From Streptomyces spinoverrucosus (GTDB lineage Bacteria; Actinomycetota; Actinomycetes; Streptomycetales; Streptomycetaceae): a stretch of 64,000 nucleotides of DNA. The stretch lies in the NCBI RefSeq assembly GCF_006539505.1, contig NZ_BJND01000008.1:1-64000 (forward strand), given 5' to 3'. Under the pieces are notes generated by a model. It saw only the letters and a list, made by a program, of their open reading frames with translations. It did not search any database and had not been told where the DNA came from. Position 1 is the first letter of the stretch. Each line of letters begins with the position of its first letter. Of the stretch, positions 7,642-16,214 are shown one piece after another. Both the position numbers and the translations under genes were made by a program.

Positions 7642-9360
7642 CTACTTCCTTTCCGGCTCCCTGCCCGGCCGCAAGGACTCGTTGATCTGCCGCACCGGCT
7701 CATGGACCGTCAGCCTGCCGTCGTCGACGCGCCACAGCACGTCCGCGCGCGCGGCGAGCTCGGGCTCGTCCGTGACGTAGACGACCGTGCCCGGATACCG
7801 CTCCAGCAGACGTTCCACCAGGCCGGAACCGAGCGCTTCTCCCGACCTGGCCTCGTCCAGCAGCAGCACCCGGGGCCCGCTGCGCAGCGCCCGTACCATC
7901 GCCACCTGGTAGCGCATGGCCGTGGAGAGGCCGCGCCCGCCCTCGCCCACCCGGGTGTGCATGCCGTCGGGCAGCAGCTCGGCCAGGGCCTCGATGCGTT
8001 CCTCGTCCGCCTTGTCGGCCGTGTCCGGTGGTTCGCCGTGCCGCAGGTTCTTGCCCACGCTGCCGCGCAGCAACGGCAGTTCGGGGCTGGCCAGCCTGAT
8101 CACCCGCCGTACCGATTCCGGGTCGTGCCGGGCCAGGTCCTGACCGTCGAGCAGTACCGCGCCGGCGTCCGGCTGCTGCAGCCGTGCGATGAGGCGGAGC
8201 AGGAGCGACTTCCCCGCGCCCGGAGGTCCCTGCAGCAGTATCCGCTGCCCGGGCCGGGCGATGGCCGACGCGTCCAGGACACCGTCCACGCGCAGCCCCG
8301 CGAGTTCCAGCTGCCCGGGCCCGTTCGCGAGGGGCTCGGCTCCGCGTGTGCTGCGCAGCGGCGCCGGCGCGGCGAGGACCTCGGCGATGCGCCGCCGGGC
8401 GACGCGCGACTGCTGCCAGTACTCCTGCACGCGGACCAGTGAGGTCAGGGGCCGGCCGAGGAAGTTGGCCACCGTCAGGAGCGAGGCGAGGGCCTCCCAG
8501 GTGGTGCCCGCCAGCAGGCCCACAGTGACCACGATCAGCAGGATCCCGATGCCGCACGCCTCGGCCGTCGCCGACATGGCTCCGGTGAGACGGGCCTGGC
8601 GCACCATGGCGCGGCCGTAGTCACGGCTGCGCCGCCGCATGACGCGGCGCTCCTGCGCGACGCGTCCGAGGGACTGCATGACGGCGGTGTGGGTGACCCG
8701 TTCGTTGACGAAGGCGGCGAGCCTGCCGTTGTGCCGTCTGGTTTCGCGTACGCGTTCGCGCAGTCGTCGCCCGAGCAGCGCGACGGCGCCGGCGGCGAGG
8801 AGGATCAGTGCCGCCGAGATCGCGCCGACGCCCGGGGCGATGACGGCCAGGACGACGAGCGCGCACGTCACGAACACCCCGTCCACCAGCAGTGGTGCCA
8901 CGCCCTTGCTGATCCACAGCCGTAGGGCGGACGCGTCACCGGTGAAGCGGAGTACGGTGACACCGATCGTGCGCCGGTCCGGTCCCCATGCCTGGCTGCC
9001 GGCGACGTGGTCGAAGAGACGCATTCTGACGCTGTGCACGTAGCTCTGGGCGAGCCGTTCGGCGAGCGGTTCGCCCGCCGCCTTGAGCAGTACGGTCGCA
9101 CAGGCCGACGCGGCGAGTCCGATGGCCAGTGCGGTGGGCGCGTAACCGGCGACGTGTGTGTAGATGGCGCTGCGGTCCTGGCCGGACGCGATCTGCCCGT
9201 CGTGCGTGACGCGGTAGGCCGCGCCATGCACCAGGAGGGCGAAAGCGACCACGCAGACCGCCTGCCCGAAACCCGCGAGCACCAGCAGGAGCATCAGCCG
9301 GCGCCGTACACCGCCGAGCGTGTGGGGCAGCCGGACGCGCTGCTGTCCCGGGGCGGTCAC
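7642..9360 (-). CDS. ABC transporter half-molecule with degenerate ATPase motifs
   Basis: A 572-residue exporter-type ABC protein. Six hydrophobic segments lie in residues 20-310 and a nucleotide-binding domain in 350-560. Walker A is intact (GPPGAGKS), as is Walker B with its Glu (VLLLDEA). Other catalytic elements are replaced. The signature LSGGQ reads LSTAM. The H-loop His is Asp in VTDEPE. The Q-loop Gln is absent in LASPELPLLRGSV. Such domains usually act as the weak site of a heterodimer, but no partner exporter is adjacent. It starts with GTG and overlaps the P-loop gene upstream by 4 bases. Confidence 0.85.
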   Translation of the reverse strand: MTAPGQQRVRLPHTLGGVRRRLMLLLVLAGFGQAVCVVAFALLVHGAAYRVTHDGQIASGQDRSAIYTHVAGYAPTALAIGLAASACATVLLKAAGEPLAERLAQSYVHSVRMRLFDHVAGSQAWGPDRRTIGVTVLRFTGDASALRLWISKGVAPLLVDGVFVTCALVVLAVIAPGVGAISAALILLAAGAVALLGRRLRERVRETRRHNGRLAAFVNERVTHTAVMQSLGRVAQERRVMRRRSRDYGRAMVRQARLTGAMSATAEACGIGILLIVVTVGLLAGTTWEALASLLTVANFLGRPLTSLVRVQEYWQQSRVARRRIAEVLAAPAPLRSTRGAEPLANGPGQLELAGLRVDGVLDASAIARPGQRILLQGPPGAGKSLLLRLIARLQQPDAGAVLLDGQDLARHDPESVRRVIRLASPELPLLRGSVGKNLRHGEPPDTADKADEERIEALAELLPDGMHTRVGEGGRGLSTAMRYQVAMVRALRSGPRVLLLDEARSGEALGSGLVERLLERYPGTVVYVTDEPELAARADVLWRVDDGRLTVHEPVRQINESLRPGREPERK

Positions 9361-10496
9361 GCCACTGTCTCGGCCGTGAGGGGGCCGCTGTAGTCCGTCA
9401 GCCGACCGTGCTCCTGCGACAGCCCGCTGTTGCCCCCGGTGACCTGCGCGTCCGCCAGCAGTTGAGCGGCGACGGAAGGGTCGGACAGGGCAGCCGTTTC
9501 GTGCACGGGGATGTCCACGCCGGCCACCGCTTCGGCCATGGCCAGCGGGGAAGCCGTCAGCACCCCGCTGAGAGCCACGACGGGAAGGTGCTCGTCACGC
9601 AGCAGCCGTACGCCCGCCACCGCGCTGACCGAATCACCGGCCGCGAACACGATGGCGTCCACGTCGGCACGGAATTCCGGCGTCCGCATCAGCGCCGCCG
9701 TCTCCCGTTGCAGGATCCCGTCCGCGACCTCCAGCACGATGGCGTCTGTCTGGTGACTGGTCAGGTCCGTGATCGCGCCGCGCAGAATACGGATCACCTG
9801 CGGCATCGGCAGCTGGTAGGTGGTGGCGAAACCCAGGTCGGTGAAGTCGATGACCCGCGCCGCGCCCGCGTCGGCCATCAGGGTCGGATCCCCGGGCGCA
9901 CCGGTGCCGGTCACCTTGGCCGCGCCGACCCGGAGGCCGGCCAGGCCGAGGCCGCGGATGAGGGCGGCGGCCACGGTCGTTTTGCCCGCGTTCATCGATG
10001 TGCCGAGTACGGCGATGGTGCGCGGGCGCGGAGCCTGGACCGGCACCACGAGCCGGGCCAGGTGGGCAAGGCTGATGACCTCGCCGTGCTCGTCGGTGAC
10101 CAGGCCCAGCGGCTCCAGCCGGGTGGGAGGGTTCATTTTGGAGTGCGAGGAGACCACCCGGCCGGCTATGCCACCGCCGGCGACCAGGTCACAGGGTCCG
10201 AGGTCGCCGGGCACCTCCGCCTCGAATTGATCGGGGGCATAGCGTGCGCCATAGGCGACCACAATCGTGTCGCCGACGAACAGCCTATTCCGCTTTCCAT
10301 GTGCTTGCCCGAGGAATTTGTGCTGCCCTATTCCGGTTACCCGGCACAGCACCAGGTCGCCTGCCCGCGGAGGCTCTTCCGACCTGCTCAGACCCAGTGC
10401 GCGGGTGCTGTCGTAGCCCAGTTCGACCAAGCAACGGGCCGTATAGGAAACCTTCGCCACCGCATTGCCGGAAGCGTTGAACCGCACGCTCTGCAT
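9357..10496 (-). CDS. P-loop NTPase of unknown function, BioD/MobB/DUF1611-like fold
   Basis: A 379-residue cytoplasmic protein. Residues 1-150 form a beta-rich N-terminal region of unknown type (begins MQSVRFNASGNAVAKVSYTA). From about residue 163 a nucleotide-binding domain begins with Walker A GTSMNAGKTT. It continues with LEVADGI, a Walker B-like position, and VVALSGVLTASPLAMAEA. This resembles dethiobiotin synthetase, MobB and DUF1611-type ATPases. The ATG at 10496 has an AGGAGA ribosome site 6 bases upstream, so I reject longer starts. It is the first gene of an operon with the degenerate ABC protein. The substrate is unknown. Confidence 0.7.
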   Translation of the reverse strand: MQSVRFNASGNAVAKVSYTARCLVELGYDSTRALGLSRSEEPPRAGDLVLCRVTGIGQHKFLGQAHGKRNRLFVGDTIVVAYGARYAPDQFEAEVPGDLGPCDLVAGGGIAGRVVSSHSKMNPPTRLEPLGLVTDEHGEVISLAHLARLVVPVQAPRPRTIAVLGTSMNAGKTTVAAALIRGLGLAGLRVGAAKVTGTGAPGDPTLMADAGAARVIDFTDLGFATTYQLPMPQVIRILRGAITDLTSHQTDAIVLEVADGILQRETAALMRTPEFRADVDAIVFAAGDSVSAVAGVRLLRDEHLPVVALSGVLTASPLAMAEAVAGVDIPVHETAALSDPSVAAQLLADAQVTGGNSGLSQEHGRLTDYSGPLTAETVA

Positions 10497-10747
10497 GGAT
10501 TTCTCCTTACCTGCACGAACCGAAAATCGTCCCGCGAAGCACCGTAGGGGAGGGCCGACGGAAAACCTAATGAGAGATTCCTCATCAGTTAAATCGGCGG
10601 TGACCAAAAAGGAAATCGTGGGGAGATCACCCGCAAGGGCACGGGCCCGAGTACCCCCTGACCAGCGCCGTCGGCAGAAAGGCAGAAAGATGAGGATTCC
10701 CTCACATGCCGGGTCACGGCGCCGGAGTGACGGCAATATGACTGGTC

Positions 10748-12316
10748 ATGGTGGCACAGGACGAGCGTGCACCGGACGCGCCTCCCGTGTCCGGGGAGTC
10801 GGCGGTGGTCACACGCGTGTCCACGCGGCGTGACGACGTGCCCGGGAGGTCGCGAAAGGCGTCCGGCGGGCGGCGCCGTATCGCCGTTCCCGCACGGTTG
10901 CGGATCATGGGATGGCTGGTCCTGCTGCTGTTCATCGCGCTCGTGACCGTCACGATCGTCACCAGGAACCTGCTCGTCGGCCAGGCCCGCAGCGAGGCGA
11001 CCCAGGCCCTGTACCAGGAGGCGCAGGAGTTCCGGCAGTTCGCCGAATCCGGCGTCAACCAGACCACCGGGCAGCCGTACAAGAACGGTGAGGAACTGCT
11101 GCGCCGCCACATCGCGCGCCAGTACCTCGAAAGCGGCGAAATCATGCTCGGCGTAACCGCGGACGGCACAGTGATCGGCCGTCCCGGCGGCGGGCAGGAC
11201 GTCTTGACGAGCTCCACGACAGAGTTCCGGCAGATCCTACGGTCGCCGGTGCTCACCGGCACGGTGGCCACGCGCGACGGCCCCCTGCGGTGGTCGAAGG
11301 TCCCCGTCGTCGGCGATCAGGGCCGTTCCGAGGGGACGTTCGTCGTCGCGTACGCCGTCGACCGCGACACACGCGAGGTCGACCAGATGATGCGGACGCT
11401 GGCGCTGGTGAGCGCCATCGGGCTGGTACTCGCCGCCGGTGCCGCGTGGCTGGTGTCGGGGCAGATTCTGGAACCGGTCAACACGGTGCGGCGCGCGGCG
11501 GCCCGCATCAGCCACGACGATCTCACCGAGCGCATCCCGGTGCACGGACACGACGAGATCGCGGCGCTCGCGGAGCAGTTCAACGGCATGCTCGATCGCC
11601 TGGACCAGGCGTTCGGCGCACAGCGGCAGTTCCTCGACGACGCCAGCCACGAGCTGCGCACACCCATCACGATCATCCGCGGCAACCTCGAATTCGTGGC
11701 CGACGACGACCCGCTGGAACGCGCCGAGGTCGTCCGCCTGTGCACCGACGAGCTGGACCGGATGAGCCGCATCGTGGAGGACCTGCTGCTGCTCGCGAAG
11801 TCGCGCCGGCCCGACTTCGTGGTGCTGGAGGACGTCGCGCTCCCCGATCTGACCAGTGACATCCACGCCAAGCTGCGTGCGCTCGGTGCGCGGCAGTGGC
11901 AGCTGGACTCCATCGCCGAGGGCGAAGCGCGGCTCGACCCCGATCGCGTCACACAGGCGGTCGTGCAGCTTGCCGCCAACGCGGTGCAGCACACCGGGCC
12001 GGGCGACACGATCCGGCTGGGATCGGCCAGACACGTGGACGAGGTGCTGTTCTGGGTCGCCGACTCCGGCCCCGGAGTGCGGCAGGAGGACGGTGAGGCG
12101 ATCTTCGAGCGGTTCTCGCGCGGCTCGACCGGCGGGGCCCGAGGCAACCGCACCGGCGCGGGACTGGGACTGACCATCGTCACCGCCATCGCCGAGGCGC
12201 ACGGTGGCTGGGTCGAACTGGAATCGGTGCCGGGTAACGGCGCCACGTTCACCCTCCGCTTCCCCCAGCCCGAACGCCGCGACGACCACATCCGGGACCA
12301 GGAGGGACGGCCGTGA
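10748..12316 (+). CDS. Sensor histidine kinase with HAMP domain (OmpR-type partner)
   Basis: A 522-residue kinase. It has a basic cytoplasmic N-terminus, a membrane segment at about 54-72 (MGWLVLLLFIALVTVTIVTR) and an extracytoplasmic sensor to about 215. A second membrane segment (LALVSAIGLVLAAGAAWLVS) and a HAMP linker (EPVNTVRRAAARISHDDLTE) follow. The HisKA motif is FLDDASHELRTPITIIRGNL (His near 303). The HATPase has the N-box LAANAVQHT, then DSGPGV, FERFSRG and GAGLGLTI. All catalytic boxes look intact. Its TGA overlaps the GTG of the regulator. It likely reads an envelope signal and governs the glycosyltransferase operon downstream. Confidence 0.92.
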   Translation: MVAQDERAPDAPPVSGESAVVTRVSTRRDDVPGRSRKASGGRRRIAVPARLRIMGWLVLLLFIALVTVTIVTRNLLVGQARSEATQALYQEAQEFRQFAESGVNQTTGQPYKNGEELLRRHIARQYLESGEIMLGVTADGTVIGRPGGGQDVLTSSTTEFRQILRSPVLTGTVATRDGPLRWSKVPVVGDQGRSEGTFVVAYAVDRDTREVDQMMRTLALVSAIGLVLAAGAAWLVSGQILEPVNTVRRAAARISHDDLTERIPVHGHDEIAALAEQFNGMLDRLDQAFGAQRQFLDDASHELRTPITIIRGNLEFVADDDPLERAEVVRLCTDELDRMSRIVEDLLLLAKSRRPDFVVLEDVALPDLTSDIHAKLRALGARQWQLDSIAEGEARLDPDRVTQAVVQLAANAVQHTGPGDTIRLGSARHVDEVLFWVADSGPGVRQEDGEAIFERFSRGSTGGARGNRTGAGLGLTIVTAIAEAHGGWVELESVPGNGATFTLRFPQPERRDDHIRDQEGRP

Positions 12317-12978
12317 ACCGGATACTGATCGCCGAGGACGAGGACCGCATCGCCAGGTTCATCGACAAGGGACTGCGCGCCAACGGCTTCACCACCACGG
12401 TCATCCGCGACGGCGACGCCGCGCTCGCCCACGCCCTGTCCGGCGACCACGACCTCCTCGTACTCGACATCGGCCTGCCGCGCCGCGACGGTTACGTGGT
12501 GCTCCGTGAGCTGCGCGAGGCGCGGGTCGCCCTGCCCGTGATCATCCTGACGGCTCGCGACAGTGTGCGCGACACGGTCGCCGGGCTGGAGGGCGGCGCG
12601 GACGACTACATGACCAAGCCCTTCCAGTTCCAGGAGCTGCTGGCCCGGATCCGGCTGCGGCTGCGCACCGCGGGGACGGCGGTGGCCGAGCCCATGATCC
12701 TCAGCATCGACGGGCTGACCCTGGACCTGCGCACCCGTCAGGCCCGGACATCGCAGGGGCGGACCGTCGAGCTGAGCGCGCGGGAGTTCGCCCTGCTCGA
12801 ACTGCTGCTGCGGCACCCGGGACAGGTGCTCTCGCGCGGCCAGATCCTCAGCCAGGTCTGGGGCTACGACTACGACCCCGGCTCGAACATCGTCGAGGTC
12901 TACATACGCCAACTGCGGCGCAAGATCGGCCCGGAAAGGATCACGACCGTGCGCGGCATGGGCTACCGATGCGGGTGA
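12313..12978 (+). CDS. OmpR/PhoB-family response regulator
   Basis: A 221-residue regulator. The receiver domain has acidic residues 8-9 (ILIAEDEDR), phospho-acceptor Asp52 (LVLDIGLPRRDG), Thr80 and Lys102 (MTKPF). The C-terminal winged helix (about 125-221) contains ELSAREFALLELLLRHPGQV and the recognition region NIVEVYIRQLRRKIG with the wing RGMGYRCG. Regulators of this class bind direct repeats spaced 11 bases. Two such triplets (12999-13031 and 13708-13740) lie directly downstream of its gene, which supports local regulation. Confidence 0.93.
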   Translation: MNRILIAEDEDRIARFIDKGLRANGFTTTVIRDGDAALAHALSGDHDLLVLDIGLPRRDGYVVLRELREARVALPVIILTARDSVRDTVAGLEGGADDYMTKPFQFQELLARIRLRLRTAGTAVAEPMILSIDGLTLDLRTRQARTSQGRTVELSAREFALLELLLRHPGQVLSRGQILSQVWGYDYDPGSNIVEVYIRQLRRKIGPERITTVRGMGYRCG

Positions 12979-12998
12979 GCAGCGTGGATGAACGATCC

Positions 12999-13031
12999 CT
13001 CAACTTCCCCTCACACCGGCCTCATCCGTTC
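12999..13031 (+). promoter_or_regulatory. Triple CTCA direct repeat, period 11 bases (copy 1)
   Basis: CTCA occurs at 12999, 13010 and 13021, exactly 11 bases apart, just upstream of the ATG at 13049. One-turn spacing on one face of the helix fits tandem binding by an OmpR/PhoB-type regulator. The same triplet recurs at 13708-13740. Confidence 0.6.
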
Positions 13032-13048
13032 GGAAGAGAGTAAGCGGC

Positions 13049-13660
13049 ATGGATTCGGTCAGCAGCAACACGCGCAGCAGCAGACACCGTCGCTATGGCG
13101 TCCTGGCGACCGTGCTCGCCTTTCCCGTGGTGGCGGGCGCGACAACGTGGGGCTACGCGGACGGCTGGTTCGGCGGCTGGGGGCCGGCGGTCGTCCAGCA
13201 GGGCCCGGCCACCCCGCAGTCGATCCGGCCCAGCACGCCACCCCCGGCCGACGAGTCGCCGACAGGGGCGGGCGAGGCCCCGGCAGACACCAGGCCGAGG
13301 CCCACGCCCACCGCCGCAGCCGGGTGGGACGGCGCCGACGACACGGCGGATGACGACACCAATGCGGGCGACACCACCGCGGGCGACAGCGGCGAGGGCG
13401 ACACCAGTCAGGCGTCCGCCGGTCAGGACGCGGGCAGCGACGACGAGGACGCGGGCAGCCGGGCCGGTGAGGGCACGGGCGGGAGCAGCGCGGGGGATGC
13501 CGGAGCGGGGAATGACACGTCCGCGGGCGATGGTGGTACGTCGGATGGGGGCTCCGCCGCTGGCGATGGGGGCGCGTCCGCGGGTGAAGGTGGCTCGTCC
13601 GGCGGCGACGGCGGCGGGGCCGACACCGGCGACGGGGACGGCGGCTCGGACGGCGACTGA
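13049..13660 (+). CDS. Asp/Gly/Ser/Ala-rich exported or membrane-anchored protein
   Basis: A 203-residue protein with a basic N-terminus and one hydrophobic segment (YGVLATVLAFPVVAGATTWG, about 16-35). A proline/threonine-rich linker is followed by an acidic low-complexity tail (about 95-203) of imperfect repeats rich in AGD, GDGG and SAGDGG. The N-terminus could be a signal peptide or an uncleaved anchor, so the tail is probably outside the membrane. There is no catalytic domain. It lies between the two-component system and the glycosyltransferase operon and has its own copy of the CTCA triplet. A GC-rich reverse-strand frame also crosses this region but is Arg/Pro nonsense. Confidence 0.65.
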   Translation: MDSVSSNTRSSRHRRYGVLATVLAFPVVAGATTWGYADGWFGGWGPAVVQQGPATPQSIRPSTPPPADESPTGAGEAPADTRPRPTPTAAAGWDGADDTADDDTNAGDTTAGDSGEGDTSQASAGQDAGSDDEDAGSRAGEGTGGSSAGDAGAGNDTSAGDGGTSDGGSAAGDGGASAGEGGSSGGDGGGADTGDGDGGSDGD

Positions 13661-13707
13661 CGCCCCACACGGGACGTCACCGGTCCGCCGTCCTCGATGA
13701 AAACGGC

Positions 13708-13740
13708 CTCACTTTCGGCTCAACTCAGGCTCATATACGG
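13708..13740 (+). promoter_or_regulatory. Triple CTCA direct repeat, period 11 bases (copy 2)
   Basis: CTCA at 13708, 13719 and 13730, each unit ending GG with an exact 11-base period, about 50-80 bases before the GTG of the first glycosyltransferase gene (13790). Same architecture as 12999-13031. It is the probable operator of the OmpR-type regulator for the whole operon to 21546. Confidence 0.65.
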
Positions 13741-13789
13741 GGTCCAACGTTGTCCTCATGAACGGCGAGTGGACACCAAGGAGCCTCAA

Positions 13790-14956
13790 GTGAACGAGCG
13801 AGTGGTCCTGTACGGACACGACACGATGGGGCTCGGCCACGTCCGGCGCAACCTCGCCCTGGCCGCGGCGCTCCGCGCGGGCCCGGGCGCCCCTCAGGTG
13901 CTGGTGCTCACCGGCGCCGCCGAGGCGGGCCGGTTCCCGCTGCCCGAGGGCGTGGACCTGCTGGTGCTGCCCGGCGTCGCCAAGGAGGAGTCGGGCGGCT
14001 ACCGCAGTCGCCGCCTCGACGCCCCGCTCGCCGACATCGTGGCCCTGCGCAGCAGCGTCCTGGCCTCGGCCCTGACGTCGTACGCCCCGCACCTGCTGGT
14101 GGTCGACAAGGTGCCACGCGGCTTCGCGGGCGAACTAGAGCCGGTCCTCCCGGCGTTGCGCGAGGCCGGCACCCGCGTCGTACTGGGCCTGCGCGACATC
14201 CTCGATGCGCCCACCGCTGCCGCCGCCGAGTGGAGCCGACTGCGGACCACCGAGGCGCTGCGCCAGTACTACGACGAGGTCTGGGTGTACGGCGACCAGC
14301 GGGTCAGCGACCTGTCCGCCGACTGCCGTGTCCCCCCGTCGGTACGGCGGCTGCTGCGCTACACCGGTTTTCTCGCCGAGGGCCGCCCGAGCGCCCCGGA
14401 GGCCGGCCTGCCGCCCGTCGCCGACGGCGAGCCCTATGTGCTCGGTCTGCTCGGCGGCGGCCAGGACGGCGACGAGCTCGCCGAGGCGTTCGCCGCCGCG
14501 CCCCGCCCCGCGGGCGTCGCGGGCGTCCTGGTGGCCGGGCCCTATCTGCGTCCCGGCACGCGGGCCGCGCTGCACGCCGCCGAGGCCGCCGATCCGGGGC
14601 TGCGCGTGGTGGACTTCTGCCTCGACCCGGTGCCCTGGATGCGTGGTGCCCGTGCGGTGGTGTGCATGGGCGGCTACAACACCGTCTGCGAGGCGCTGTC
14701 CACGGACACACCGACGCTGGTCGTGCCGCGGGTGCGGCCGCGCGCCGAGCAACTGGTGCGCGCCCGGCGCCTGTCGGAGCTCGGCCTCGTCGACGACGTA
14801 CACCCGGACGACCTCTCTGCCGCGCTGCTCGGCCGTTGGACCGCCGATGCCGTCACTCGGCCCCGCCGAGCGCGCAACGCGGTCGACCTCGGCGGCATGG
14901 ACATGGTCCGCCGCCTCGCGGAAACCCACTTCGAGGAGGCCCGCCATGCTGCCTGA
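13790..14956 (+). CDS. Glycosyltransferase, GT28/MurG-like
   Basis: A 388-residue GT-B glycosyltransferase. The N-terminal Rossmann half begins VVLYGHDTMGLGHVRRNLAL. The C-terminal half has the GT28 donor-site pattern VVCMGGYNTVCEALSTDTPT followed by LVVPRVRPRAEQLVRARRL. No signal peptide or membrane helix is present, so it is cytosolic or peripheral. The GTG at 13790 has AAGGAG at 13778-13783, which outweighs an upstream ATG at 13697 that would span the operator. The next gene starts inside its last codons. The sugar donor and acceptor cannot be read from sequence. Confidence 0.85.
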   Translation: MNERVVLYGHDTMGLGHVRRNLALAAALRAGPGAPQVLVLTGAAEAGRFPLPEGVDLLVLPGVAKEESGGYRSRRLDAPLADIVALRSSVLASALTSYAPHLLVVDKVPRGFAGELEPVLPALREAGTRVVLGLRDILDAPTAAAAEWSRLRTTEALRQYYDEVWVYGDQRVSDLSADCRVPPSVRRLLRYTGFLAEGRPSAPEAGLPPVADGEPYVLGLLGGGQDGDELAEAFAAAPRPAGVAGVLVAGPYLRPGTRAALHAAEAADPGLRVVDFCLDPVPWMRGARAVVCMGGYNTVCEALSTDTPTLVVPRVRPRAEQLVRARRLSELGLVDDVHPDDLSAALLGRWTADAVTRPRRARNAVDLGGMDMVRRLAETHFEEARHAA

Positions 14957-16214
14957 GACTGTTTCCGATGGACGCGTGGGGTATGTGCTGAAGCGCTATC
15001 CGCGCCTGTCAGAGACCTTCATCGTCACCGAGCTGCTGGCTCGCGAGGCCGCCGGTGAGGACATCGCGATCGCGTCTTTGGGCTTCGCGCGCGACCCGCG
15101 CTTCCACCCCGGGATCGCGGCGGTCCGTGCCCCCGTCACCTGGATGCCGGAGATCCACGGCACGCCCGCGCTGTGGGAGGTGCTGCGCGCCGCCCACCGC
15201 GAACTGCCCGGCCTGCCCGCCGTACTGCCCGAACTGATGGCCCTGCCGCCCGCCGAGGCCGTGCAGGTCCTGCACGTGGCCGGCTGGGTGCGCAGCGCCG
15301 GGATCACCCACCTGCACGCGCACTTCGCCACGCTGGCCACGACGGTCGCCCGGCTCGCCTCTGCCCTCACGGGAGTGCCGTACTCGTTCACGGCGCACGC
15401 CAAGGACATCTTCCACGACTCGGTCGATCGGGTGGCGCTGCGCGCGAAGCTCGCCGACGCCCACCACGTCGTCACAGTCAGCGAGTTCAACGCACGCTGG
15501 CTGCGCGAGCGGTTCGGCGATGCCGCGGCCAGGGTGCACGCCGTCCACAACGGACTCGACGTCGCAGGGCTGCCGTTCAGCGAGCCGAGGGTGCGGGGTG
15601 GCCGCGTCGCGTTCGTCGGGCGGCTGGTGGAGAAGAAGGGCCTCGCCGACCTCATCGACGCCATCGCACTCCTGCGGGAGCGGGGCAGGCCGGTACCGCT
15701 CGATGTCGTCGGAGGCGGAGTGCTCGACGGCGCGCTGCGCGAACAGGCGCAGGTACTCGGCCTCGGTGACCTCGTTACCTTCCACGGGCCGCTGCCCTCC
15801 GACCGCGTACGGCAGGTGCTGCGGGAAGCCAGCGTGTTCGCCGCACCGTGCGTCCACGCGTCCGACGGCGACCGCGACGGCCTGCCGACGGTGCTGCTCG
15901 AAGCCATGGCCGCCGGGACGCCGTGCGTGTCCACACCGGTCACCGGCATACCCGAGGCGATCGTCCACGGCCGTACCGGGCTGCTCGTCGGCGAGCGGGA
16001 GCCGGATGCCCTGGCCGACGCGGTCCTACGGCTCCTCGACGACGCCGAGTTGCGGGTGCGGTTGGCCATCGCCGCGCGCGCCCATCTGGAGGAGCGGTTC
16101 GACAGCCGGGTGCAGGCGGCGGAGCTCGCCCGGCTGCGGCGGGCGCACGCTTCCGTGACGGCACAGGGCCTTACCGCGGCGCCCGCCGCAGCCGGGATGG
16201 AGGCCGGGCGATGA
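14946..16214 (+). CDS. Glycosyltransferase family 4
   Basis: A 422-residue GT4 enzyme of the WcaL/colanic-acid type. The N-terminus is VLKRYPRLSETFIVTELLAR. The centre has THLHAHFATLATTVARLAS and FTAHAKDIFHDSVD. The C-terminal donor-binding half has VAFVGRLVEKKGLADLIDAI and the retaining-enzyme E-x7-E region DGLPTVLLEAMAAGTPCVST. It overlaps the preceding gene by 11 bases and the next by 4, so it is translated as part of the operon. It should transfer a nucleotide-activated sugar to a growing glycan or glycoconjugate. Confidence 0.88.
   Translation: MLPETVSDGRVGYVLKRYPRLSETFIVTELLAREAAGEDIAIASLGFARDPRFHPGIAAVRAPVTWMPEIHGTPALWEVLRAAHRELPGLPAVLPELMALPPAEAVQVLHVAGWVRSAGITHLHAHFATLATTVARLASALTGVPYSFTAHAKDIFHDSVDRVALRAKLADAHHVVTVSEFNARWLRERFGDAAARVHAVHNGLDVAGLPFSEPRVRGGRVAFVGRLVEKKGLADLIDAIALLRERGRPVPLDVVGGGVLDGALREQAQVLGLGDLVTFHGPLPSDRVRQVLREASVFAAPCVHASDGDRDGLPTVLLEAMAAGTPCVSTPVTGIPEAIVHGRTGLLVGEREPDALADAVLRLLDDAELRVRLAIAARAHLEERFDSRVQAAELARLRRAHASVTAQGLTAAPAAAGMEAGR

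Noticed and set aside
5712..7703. 663-codon open frame on the - strand opposite the HEAT and MerR genes
   Set aside because: Shadow frame. The + strand has a clear MerR domain and helical repeats.
13059..13670. Reverse-strand Arg/Pro/Cys-rich frame over the acidic protein
   Set aside because: Produced by the GC-rich repeats. The + strand has a hydrophobic N-terminal segment and sensible start.
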